This document shows, piece after piece, positions 9,560 through 16,862 of a DNA stretch of 64,000 nucleotides. The notes beneath the pieces are model-generated. The model worked only from the letters and a program-made list of their open reading frames with translations, made no database searches and had not been told where the DNA came from. The stretch is from Pseudomonas sp. ICMP22404. GTDB lineage: Bacteria; Pseudomonadota; Gammaproteobacteria; Pseudomonadales; Pseudomonadaceae. A program made the translations under genes and the position numbers. The stretch covers positions 124,001-188,000 of the forward strand of contig NZ_VCNG01000010.1 of NCBI RefSeq assembly GCF_006227205.1, given 5' to 3'. Position 1 is the stretch's first letter, and the number at the start of each line of letters is the position of its first letter.

Positions 9560-10636
9560 TTAATGCAGCCGCTTGCGGCACATCAATTGCGCCATCTTCG
9601 CGGTATCCGGGCGCTCGACGATACCCTTCTCCGTGACGATGGCATCGATCAGGTCGGCCGGCGTGACGTCGAACACCGGGTTGAACGCCTCCACATCCGC
9701 GCCAACCCGCTTGCCGCCGACTTCCAGCAGTTCGCGCCCGTCGCGTTCTTCGATCGGGATGTCTTCGCCACTGGCCAGGTTCATGTCGATCGTCGAACTC
9801 GGTGCCACCACCATGAAGCGCACGCCGTGGTGCATGGCGCAGACCGCCAGTTGATAGGTACCGATCTTGTTCGCCACGTCACCGTTGGCGGTGATGCGGT
9901 CGGCGCCGACGATCACCCAGGTCACGCCCTTGGTCTTCATGATATGGGCAGCGGCGGAATCGGCGTTGAGGGTCACCGGGATGCCCTCATTGGCCAACTC
10001 CCAGGCCGTGAGGCGCGAGCCCTGCAGCCATGGACGGGTTTCGTCGGCGTAGACACGCTCGACCATCCCCTCGATGAATGCGCCGCGGATCACCCCCAGG
10101 GCCGTGCCGAAGCCGCCGGTGGCCAGGGCACCGGTGTTGCAATGGGTCAGGATGGCCTGGGCATTGCCCTGATGCTTGCGGATCAGGTCGACGCCGAGCT
10201 GGGCCATGGTCAGATTGGCTTCACGATCACTTTCGTGAATGGCGACAGCCTCGGCCTCAAGGGCGGCCAGCGGCTCGGCATGCTCCTTCAAGCGCGCCAA
10301 CCGGTCGCGCATCCGATCCAAGGCCCAGAACAGGTTCACCGCCGTCGGCCGGGATTCGGCCAACAAGGTGAAATCCGCCTCCAGCGCCGTTTGCCAATCA
10401 CCGCCCTCGGCCACCCTCGCCCGCGCGGCCAGCACCACACCGTAAGCCGCACTGATCCCGATGGCCGGCGCGCCGCGCACCACCATCGCACGAATGGCCT
10501 CGGCCACGCCGGCCGCACTGGTGTAGGCGATCCAGTTTTCCTCGAACGGCAAAACACGCTGATCCAGCAGGTACAGGGCGCCATCCCGCCAATCGATGGC
10601 CTTCACCTTCTCCGCAGCCAACAGTTGATCGCGCAT
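9560..10636 (-). CDS. mtnA: S-methyl-5-thioribose-1-phosphate isomerase
   Basis: Converts methylthioribose-1-phosphate to the ribulose form in methionine salvage; 358 residues from the ATG at 10636. That start has GGAG six bases upstream, and the upstream extension to 10660 does not look native. The active-site cysteine lies in ILTHCNTGALATGG and the catalytic aspartate in GADRITANGDVANKIGT. It is divergent from the MTA deaminase gene, with which it shares the 10637-10741 promoter region. Confidence 0.95.
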   Translation of the reverse strand: MRDQLLAAEKVKAIDWRDGALYLLDQRVLPFEENWIAYTSAAGVAEAIRAMVVRGAPAIGISAAYGVVLAARARVAEGGDWQTALEADFTLLAESRPTAVNLFWALDRMRDRLARLKEHAEPLAALEAEAVAIHESDREANLTMAQLGVDLIRKHQGNAQAILTHCNTGALATGGFGTALGVIRGAFIEGMVERVYADETRPWLQGSRLTAWELANEGIPVTLNADSAAAHIMKTKGVTWVIVGADRITANGDVANKIGTYQLAVCAMHHGVRFMVVAPSSTIDMNLASGEDIPIEERDGRELLEVGGKRVGADVEAFNPVFDVTPADLIDAIVTEKGIVERPDTAKMAQLMCRKRLH

Positions 10637-10741
10637 CCTACACTCCGCACTCTTGAACAAAGCCGCCGATTATAGCGATCCCAGCGTGATGACGCTCGGG
10701 TATACTTCGCCATCCTTTATAACCCATGGAACCGATCCACG

Positions 10742-12073
10742 ATGCCCAAGCCAGCCGTTGCGCTCGACTTACTATTGCTGCCGACCTGGTTGGTGCCTGT
10801 CGAACCCGCCGGTGTGGTACTCAAGGATCACGGTCTGGGCATCCGCAACGGTTGCATCGTGTTCATCGGCCCACGGGCCGAAGCCCTGAAATGTGAGGCT
10901 GCCGAGGTCCGCGAGTTGCCGGGCATGTTGCTCAGCCCGGGCCTGATCAATGCCCACGGGCATGCGGCGATGACACTGTTCCGCGGTCTGGCCGACGACT
11001 TGCCCCTGATGACCTGGCTTGAACAGCATATCTGGCCGGCCGAGGGCAAATGGGTCGATGAAGACTTCGTGCGCGACGGCACCGACCTGGCGATCGCCGA
11101 GCAGATCAAGGGTGGCATCACCTGTTTTTCTGACATGTATTTCTATCCCAAGGTTGCCAGCGAGCGCGTCCATAACAGCGGCATCCGTGCGCAAATCGCC
11201 ATTCCGATCCTCGATTTCCCGATTCCCGGGGCCGCCAGTGCCGACGACGCCATTCGTCAGGGCATCGAATTGTTTGGCGATCTCAAGCACCATCCACGGA
11301 TCAAAGTCGCATTCGGTCCGCATGCACCCTACACCGTGGGCGACGAGAACCTGGAGAAAATCCGTGTGATTGCCGAAGAGCTGGACGCGGCCATTCATAT
11401 GCATGTTCACGAAACCGCCTTCGAAGTGCAGCAGGCTGTGGATAACACCGCTGAGCGACCAATGGCTCGCCTGGGGCGGCTTGGCCTGTTGGGGCCGCGT
11501 TTCCAAGCGGTGCACATGACTCAGATCAGCGATGAAGACCTGGCCTTGCTGGTAGAAAGCAATTGCAGTGTGATCCATTGCCCGGAATCGAACCTGAAGC
11601 TGGCCAGTGGCTTCTGCCCGGTGGAGCGCTTGTGGCAGGCCGGCGTCAATGTGGCGGTCGGCACCGACGGCGCGGCGAGCAACAACGACCTGGACCTGCT
11701 GGGGGAAACCCGCACCGCAGCCCTGTTGGCCAAGGCCGTCGCCGGTTCAGCGACGGCCCTGGATGCCCATCGGGCGTTGCGCATGGCCACGCTCAATGGC
11801 GCCCGGGCCCTGGGCATCGAGGCCACCGTTGGTTCGCTGGAAGTCGGCAAGGCCGCCGACCTGGTGGCCTTCGATCTGTCGGGACTGGCCCAGCAACCGA
11901 TCTACGACCCGGTGTCGCAGCTGATCTATGCCACCGGCCGCGATTGCGTGAAACACCTGTGGGTGGCCGGCAAGCCGTTGCTTGAGGACGGCCGGCTGAC
12001 CCGCCTGGACGAACCGCAACTGACCGCCACGGCCCAGGCCTGGGGTCGCCGCATCAGCGGTCACGACGAATAA
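10742..12073 (+). CDS. Methylthioadenosine deaminase, TRZ/ATZ amidohydrolase
   Basis: A 443-residue metal-dependent amidohydrolase. Zinc ligands are visible in NAHGHAAMTLFRG (HxH), HMHVHET, and GTDGAASNNDLD. The syntenic P. aeruginosa PA3170 enzyme deaminates 5'-methylthioadenosine to methylthioinosine, which a dedicated phosphorylase then splits. The position beside mtnA supports the same role here. Deamination of S-adenosylhomocysteine is a possible alternative. It is first in a co-directional run with ubiG and mupP, and the 62-base gap to ubiG allows co-transcription. Confidence 0.88.
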   Translation: MPKPAVALDLLLLPTWLVPVEPAGVVLKDHGLGIRNGCIVFIGPRAEALKCEAAEVRELPGMLLSPGLINAHGHAAMTLFRGLADDLPLMTWLEQHIWPAEGKWVDEDFVRDGTDLAIAEQIKGGITCFSDMYFYPKVASERVHNSGIRAQIAIPILDFPIPGAASADDAIRQGIELFGDLKHHPRIKVAFGPHAPYTVGDENLEKIRVIAEELDAAIHMHVHETAFEVQQAVDNTAERPMARLGRLGLLGPRFQAVHMTQISDEDLALLVESNCSVIHCPESNLKLASGFCPVERLWQAGVNVAVGTDGAASNNDLDLLGETRTAALLAKAVAGSATALDAHRALRMATLNGARALGIEATVGSLEVGKAADLVAFDLSGLAQQPIYDPVSQLIYATGRDCVKHLWVAGKPLLEDGRLTRLDEPQLTATAQAWGRRISGHDE

Positions 12074-12135
12074 CCCTGCCTCTTGAGCCACGGCTCGGGG
12101 CAACTGATTTTTTCAAGTTTTTCGAGGATCTGCAC

Positions 12136-12834
12136 ATGAGCAACGTCGACCACGCCGAAATCGCCAAGTTCGAAGCCTTGGCTCACCGCTGGTGGGACCG
12201 CGAAAGCGAATTCAAGCCGCTGCACGATATCAACCCGCTGCGGGTCAACTGGATCGACGAGCGGGTCAACCTGGCCGGCAAGAAGGTGCTCGACGTCGGC
12301 TGTGGCGGCGGCATTCTCAGCGAAGCCATGGCCCAGCGCGGGGCAACCGTGATGGGCATCGACATGGGCGAGGCGCCGCTGGCTGTGGCGCAGTTGCACC
12401 AACTGGAGTCCGGCGTCAACGTAGAGTACCGGCAGATCACCGCAGAGGCCCTGGCCGAGGAAATGCCGGCTCAGTTCGACGTGGTCACCTGCCTGGAAAT
12501 GCTCGAACATGTGCCGGACCCGTCCTCGGTCATCCGCGCCTGCTTCCGCATGGTCAAGCCCGGCGGCCAGGTGTTCTTTTCCACGATCAACCGCAACCCG
12601 AAGGCGTACCTGTTCGCCATCATCGGTGCGGAATACATCATGAAGCTGCTGCCCCGTGGCACCCACGACTTCAAGAAGTTCATCCGTCCTTCCGAGCTGG
12701 GCGCCTGGAGCCGCATGGCCGGGCTGACCGTCAAGGACATCATCGGCCTGACCTACAATCCGCTGACCAAGCACTACAAGCTGGCCGCCGACGTTGACGT
12801 CAACTACATGATCCAGACCCTGCGCGAGGAGTAA
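12136..12834 (+). CDS. ubiG: Ubiquinone biosynthesis O-methyltransferase
   Basis: A SAM-dependent methyltransferase of 232 residues carrying out both O-methylations of ubiquinone synthesis. Motif I is VLDVGCGGGILSEAMA at about residue 50, and FDVVTCLEMLEHVPDP is the post-II region. Length and N terminus (NVDHAEIAKFEALAHRWWD) match the family closely. The stop is 4 bases from the mupP start, so the two are almost certainly co-translated. Confidence 0.97.
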   Translation: MSNVDHAEIAKFEALAHRWWDRESEFKPLHDINPLRVNWIDERVNLAGKKVLDVGCGGGILSEAMAQRGATVMGIDMGEAPLAVAQLHQLESGVNVEYRQITAEALAEEMPAQFDVVTCLEMLEHVPDPSSVIRACFRMVKPGGQVFFSTINRNPKAYLFAIIGAEYIMKLLPRGTHDFKKFIRPSELGAWSRMAGLTVKDIIGLTYNPLTKHYKLAADVDVNYMIQTLREE

Positions 12835-12838
12835 GTCG

Positions 12839-13510
12839 ATGCGTCTCAAAGCGGTTCTCTTCGACATGGACGGCACGCTGCTCGACACCGCGCCGGACTT
12901 CATCGCCATCTGCCAGGCCATGCGCGCCGACCGTGGCTTGCCACCGATGAACACGCAGCACATTCGTGACGAAATCTCCGGTGGCGCCCGTGCGATGGTC
13001 GCGGTGACCTTTTCCATGGACCCCGAATCACCGGGCTTCGAGGACCTGCGCCAGGAATTCCTCGACCGCTACCTCAAGGGGTGCGCTGTCCATAGCCACC
13101 TGTTCGACGGCATGGCCGAAGTACTGGCCGACATTGAAGCCGCCAACCTGATCTGGGGGGTGGTCACCAACAAACCGGTGCGCTTCGCCGAGCCCATCAT
13201 GCAGCAACTGGGCCTGGCCGAGCGCTCGAAGGTGCTGATCTGCCCGGATCACGTGACCAACAGCAAACCGGATCCGGAACCACTGATCCTGGCGTGCAAG
13301 CTGCTCGACCTGGACCCGGCCAGCGTGCTGTTCGTGGGCGACGACCTGCGGGACATCGAGTCCGGGCGCAGCGCCGGCACCAAGACCTGCGCAGTGACCT
13401 ACGGCTATATCCACCCGGACGACAACCCCAAGCACTGGGGCGCGGACGTGGTGATCGATCACCCGTTGGCGTTGCGCGAAGTGCTGGATAACGCGTTGTG
13501 CAGTTGCTGA
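12839..13510 (+). CDS. mupP: N-acetylmuramic acid 6-phosphate phosphatase
   Basis: A HAD-superfamily hydrolase of 223 residues with the nucleophile motif DMDGTLLDTAPDF, motif II VVTNKP, the lysine region NSKPDPEPL, and the acidic motif FVGDDLRDIESGR. In pseudomonads the ubiG-linked member is MupP, which dephosphorylates MurNAc-6-phosphate in the peptidoglycan recycling route that bypasses de novo MurNAc synthesis. Sequence alone would also fit phosphoglycolate phosphatase; synteny (ubiG-mupP-SDR) favours MupP. Confidence 0.88.
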   Translation: MRLKAVLFDMDGTLLDTAPDFIAICQAMRADRGLPPMNTQHIRDEISGGARAMVAVTFSMDPESPGFEDLRQEFLDRYLKGCAVHSHLFDGMAEVLADIEAANLIWGVVTNKPVRFAEPIMQQLGLAERSKVLICPDHVTNSKPDPEPLILACKLLDLDPASVLFVGDDLRDIESGRSAGTKTCAVTYGYIHPDDNPKHWGADVVIDHPLALREVLDNALCSC

Positions 13511-13549
13511 ACTGACTACTTCGTGTGGCAAGACAATAAGTAGATTTTT

Positions 13550-13674
13550 TGTGGCAAGGGGATTATCCCCGCCGAGGTGCGAAGCGCCTCCAAGAGATGT
13601 CAGTCACTGCGGTGTATCAAGTAATACGCAAGGGGTCGCTTCGCGACCCAGCGGGGATGAATCCCCTCGCCACA
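13550..13674. repeat. Inverted repeat of the GGGGAT(n)ATCCCC family
   Basis: A left arm TGTGGCAAGGGGATTATCCC (13550-13569) and right arm GGGGATGAATCCCCTCGCC (13653-13671) are inverted copies, with an inner GGTCGC/GCGACC hairpin near 13633-13648. It belongs to a different repeat family from the TGTGGGAGC REPs. It separates mupP from the SDR gene. Confidence 0.75.
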
Positions 13675-13732
13675 ATACAACCCGTCGCCACACCGTGCAT
13701 CACCACGCATCGTTATGTTTCATGAGGTTTTT

Positions 13733-14473
13733 ATGTTTGATTATTCCGCCCGCCCCGACCTGCTCGACGGCCGGGTCATCCTGGTCACCGGTGCCGGTCG
13801 TGGCATCGGCGCGGCTGCCGCCAAGGCCTACGCCGCCCACGGCGCTACCGTGCTACTGCTGGGCAAGACCGAAGCCAACCTGACCCAGGTCTATGATGAA
13901 ATCGAAGCGGCCGGCCATCCACAGCCGGCGGTGATTCCCTTCAACCTCGAAACCGCCCTGCCCCATCAATACGACGAACTGGCAGCCATGATCGAAACCG
14001 AGTTCGGTCACTTGGACGGCCTGTTGCACAACGCCTCGATCATCGGCCCGCGCACGCCGCTGGAACAACTGTCCGGCGAGAACTTCATGCGGGTGATGCA
14101 CGTGAACGTCAATGCCATGTTCATGCTCACCAGCACCTTGCTCCCCCTGCTCAAGCTGTCCACGGACGCGTCCGTGGTGTTCACCTCCAGCAGCGTCGGT
14201 CGCAAGGGTCGAGCGTACTGGGGCGCTTATGGCGTGTCCAAGTTTGCCACCGAGGGGTTGATGCAGACCCTGGCCGACGAAGTCGATACCGTCGCGCCGG
14301 TGCGCGCCAACAGCATCAACCCCGGCGCAACCCGTACCAGCATGCGCGCCCAGGCCTATCCGGGGGAAAATCCGCTCAACAATCCGACACCGGAAGAGAT
14401 CATGCCGGTCTATCTGTACCTGATGGGGCCGGACAGCAAGGGCGTCAACGGTCAGGCGTTCAACGCACAGTAA
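13733..14473 (+). CDS. YciK-type short-chain dehydrogenase
   Basis: An SDR oxidoreductase of 246 residues. The dinucleotide motif is LVTGAGRGIG and the catalytic YxxxK is in YWGAYGVSKFA. It resembles E. coli YciK and the PA3173 position. The substrate is unknown. I chose the ATG at 13733 because TGAGG lies directly upstream. An in-frame ATG at 13715 would put that GAGG inside the gene. Confidence 0.9.
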   Translation: MFDYSARPDLLDGRVILVTGAGRGIGAAAAKAYAAHGATVLLLGKTEANLTQVYDEIEAAGHPQPAVIPFNLETALPHQYDELAAMIETEFGHLDGLLHNASIIGPRTPLEQLSGENFMRVMHVNVNAMFMLTSTLLPLLKLSTDASVVFTSSSVGRKGRAYWGAYGVSKFATEGLMQTLADEVDTVAPVRANSINPGATRTSMRAQAYPGENPLNNPTPEEIMPVYLYLMGPDSKGVNGQAFNAQ

Positions 14474-14832
14474 AGACTCATCCTCACGTCGCGGCGGTTT
14501 ACCGTCGCGATGCGCCCCCGCTTCAACGCCGAGCCAGGCGAACCGCCAAACCCATGTCGCGCAAAAATCGGCGCGCCAGGGGCGCTTGATTTCACCTCAT
14601 TGATTTTCAATGGGTTTTTCAAAAGTGAACGCACTGGCACGACTTTCGCTCTAACCCTTCTAAACACGCCATGTCCGGCGGGTAGCGGAGGTTGATACGA
14701 GGCCTGCGTCAGCCAAGGAAAGCAGACTAGACTCAAATCAATGTCCTACGGGACTTAAGGGCCAGTACGACACGCAGCCCACAGCCACCTCACCCGGCGC
14801 CAGGATAGATTCTGCTTAGGGGCTCACGCCAA
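14474..14832. other. Long leader region before GGDEF gene
   Basis: No credible gene. The opposite-strand frame 14452-14736 overlaps the SDR end and lacks a family signature. The region holds a CATTGA/TCAATG dyad (14598-14612), a sigma-54-like site (14635-14650) and a GTCC-TACG-GGAC hairpin (14743-14754). If the sigma-54-like site is used, the GGDEF mRNA would have a 5' leader of roughly 170 bases. Confidence 0.5.
14635..14650 (+). promoter_or_regulatory. Candidate sigma-54 promoter
   Basis: TGGCACGACTTTCGCT fits the RpoN pattern TGGCAC-N5-TTGC with one mismatch (TCGC), keeping the invariant GG and GC ten bases apart. Dyads about 25-45 bases upstream could be activator sites, though RpoN activators normally bind farther away. 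Seen by eye only; the expected number of such matches in 64 kb is not negligible. Confidence 0.4.
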
Positions 14833-15759
14833 ATGAAAACGCCCATCCAGACCAACGCGATTGATTTCGACAGCGCCAAACTGCAGCGCCTGGGCCTCGG
14901 TCAACCGTCGCCGCTCGTCGCACGCGCCGTCAGCCTGTCGCAATTGCGTCAGCAACTGAGTCAGCAATTGCCGACCAGCCTGGAACCTCAGCGGATTCTG
15001 GGCCTGTTTTTCCGTGAAGTTCAACGACTGGTGCCCCTGGATGCGCTGGCCTATCAGCACAAGCCCAGCGATCTGCGGCTGGAGTTCGGTCAACGCGGGC
15101 ATCATCTGCTCAGCTACAACCTCAGCCATGAAGGCGAACAGCTGGGCGAATTGGTGTTCCGCCGCAATCAGCGCTTTAGCGACGCGGAACAGAGCGACCT
15201 CGAATCAGTGCTGTCGACCCTGTTGTTTCCGCTGCGTAACGCCCTGCTCTACCGCGCCGCCACCCAGAGCGCCCTGCGCGATCCGTTGACCGGAACCGGC
15301 AACCGCATTGCCATGGACCAGGTCATGGAGCGGGAAATCGACATGGCCAGGCGTCATATGCAGCCGTTGTCGCTGCTGATGCTCGACATCGACCACTTCA
15401 AGCGTATCAACGATACCTACGGCCATGGCGCCGGTGATGAGGTGCTCAAGGCCGTTGCCGAGTCGATCAAGGATCAACTGCGCAATGTGGACATGGTCTT
15501 CAGGTTCGGCGGCGAGGAGTTTCTGATCCTGCTTTCCAACACCAGTCGGGAGGCCGCAGCCACGATTGGCGAGCGACTGCGGTATGCCGCCCAGTTGCAG
15601 GATTATTTCGCGGCAGGTGTCAGGATTGAGCTGACGGTCAGCCTCGGCTGCGCGACGCTGCTGCCGGGTGAGTCCATGGAAAGCCTGCTGCGCCGGGTCG
15701 ACAGCGCGTTGTATGTGGCCAAGCGCGAAGGTCGGAATCGGTTGGCGATGGCGGGTTGA
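14833..15759 (+). CDS. Diguanylate cyclase, GGDEF domain
   Basis: A soluble protein of 308 residues that should make cyclic di-GMP from GTP. The N-terminal ~140 residues look GAF-like and give no ligand clue. The GGDEF domain spans about 145-305 with the active-site variant GGEEF at 226-230, metal aspartate in LMLDIDHFK, and an inhibitory-site RxxD (RNVD, 217-220) exactly five residues before it. It is therefore predicted to be active and product-inhibited. It stands alone between the SDR gene and a REP-rich gap. Confidence 0.92.
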   Translation: MKTPIQTNAIDFDSAKLQRLGLGQPSPLVARAVSLSQLRQQLSQQLPTSLEPQRILGLFFREVQRLVPLDALAYQHKPSDLRLEFGQRGHHLLSYNLSHEGEQLGELVFRRNQRFSDAEQSDLESVLSTLLFPLRNALLYRAATQSALRDPLTGTGNRIAMDQVMEREIDMARRHMQPLSLLMLDIDHFKRINDTYGHGAGDEVLKAVAESIKDQLRNVDMVFRFGGEEFLILLSNTSREAAATIGERLRYAAQLQDYFAAGVRIELTVSLGCATLLPGESMESLLRRVDSALYVAKREGRNRLAMAG

Positions 15760-15846
15760 TTGAAAACAGGCGAGTCAGGCTGGGTGCAGGAGCCGCTCGC
15801 GAAGGGTCGGTGGCAGGCTCGATACTTCTGCAAGCTGGTTCACCGC

Positions 15847-15932
15847 TATCGCGAGCAGGCTCGCTCCCACAAGGGTTCAAGGTGAGTCTGATTGCATTAA
15901 ACAAAAATGTGGGAGCAAGCCTGCTCGCGATA
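15847..15932. repeat. REPIN-type inverted repeat, convergent gap
   Basis: TATCGCGAGCAGGCTCGCTC starts the left arm (15847-15871). The inverted right arm, starting TGTGGGAGCAAGCC, is at 15908-15932. Partial extra copies lie at 15788-15801 and 15973-15996, so the whole 252-base convergent gap between the GGDEF gene and the PqqC-like gene is essentially REP sequence. Confidence 0.85.
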
Positions 15933-16011
15933 CGGTCCGATAGCCAACCTCCCCGTTGGCCAGCCAGACCGCTTCGCTAGCGGGCCCGCTCCCACATCGG
16001 TCAACTAGGCA

Positions 16012-16815
16012 TCAGCTCCCGGCCAGCGCCAGGCGCTCGCGGTGAGGTGCCAATTTTCCGGCCGTCTCCGACTGTTCCAGTTGCATGCAACGTTCCAGGA
16101 ACAGGTACATGTAGTCGTAGCTCTTGCACACGGCCTGGCGCAGTTCGTTCTGCAAGGCCTGGCTCGGATTCATGCCCGCCAGCGTGCAGATGATTTCCAG
16201 CGCTTCCCATGGGTGGGCGTCGTCGTACTGGGCGTGCATCTTCAGCCATTTCATGGCGCGCTTGCGGTCTTCCTCGGCGAAGGCCGCCGCGTAGATGCCG
16301 CTGGAACACACCAGCGCCGACCACTCCCCGGTCGCGCCTTCAATGGCATAGTTGGTCGCTGCGATTGCCACGATCAGCGAGTCCGAAGAGCTGGTATGCC
16401 AGCACCAATGACTCAAGGCATGGAGTTCAGGCGCTACCTGCTGCGCCTGGAGGTCCTCCAGCGTCACGCCGTGGGCGGCGCTCCAGTTCACCCAGTAGTC
16501 GGCGTGATTGAGTTCGACACGAATGTTACGCATCAGCCAGCGCCGGGCCATATCCTCGCCGGGATGGCGGGCAAAGCGGGTCTTGGTGAGGTTCTGTGCC
16601 ATGTATAAGGCGAACTGTTCAACGACCGGCCAACCACCGATGAGGTAGTGGCGCATGGTCTTGGCGCTGAGCTTATTGTCGCGCATGCGCTGATACAGCT
16701 CGTGTTCGACAACCCGGCGCTTGCTCTCGCCGCAATCGGCGATGAGCTGCTGTGCCCATTGCGGATAGCTTTTGGCGTCCATGAGCGGGCCTGTTCGGTT
16801 GAATGTGTCGATCAC
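16012..16815 (-). CDS. TenA/PqqC-like iron-containing oxygenase-fold protein
   Basis: A 267-residue all-alpha protein of the TenA/PqqC (haem-oxygenase-like) superfamily. Conserved-looking helices include VVEHELYQRMRDNKLS, RHYLIGGWPVVEQFA, RVELNHADYWVNW and YAIEGATGEWSA, with histidine and glutamate positions compatible with a di-iron or cofactor-free oxygenase. The function is not known. The GTG at 16815 is strongly supported by AAAGGAG seven bases upstream. It starts 47 bases after the PAS-GGDEF-EAL gene, suggesting one transcript. Confidence 0.85.
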   Translation of the reverse strand: MIDTFNRTGPLMDAKSYPQWAQQLIADCGESKRRVVEHELYQRMRDNKLSAKTMRHYLIGGWPVVEQFALYMAQNLTKTRFARHPGEDMARRWLMRNIRVELNHADYWVNWSAAHGVTLEDLQAQQVAPELHALSHWCWHTSSSDSLIVAIAATNYAIEGATGEWSALVCSSGIYAAAFAEEDRKRAMKWLKMHAQYDDAHPWEALEIICTLAGMNPSQALQNELRQAVCKSYDYMYLFLERCMQLEQSETAGKLAPHRERLALAGS

Positions 16816-16862
16816 TGTCGGGCTCCTTTTGATTGTGATTTTTTTCCGGATCAACAAGAGGC

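Noticed and set aside
14452..14736. 94-codon minus-strand frame between the SDR and GGDEF genes
   Set aside because: It overlaps the SDR end, has no ribosome site I could find and no family features.
15760..16011. Possible sRNA gene in the GGDEF to PqqC-like gap
   Set aside because: The gap is accounted for by REP copies; the hairpins are those of the repeat and no promoter-terminator pair is seen.
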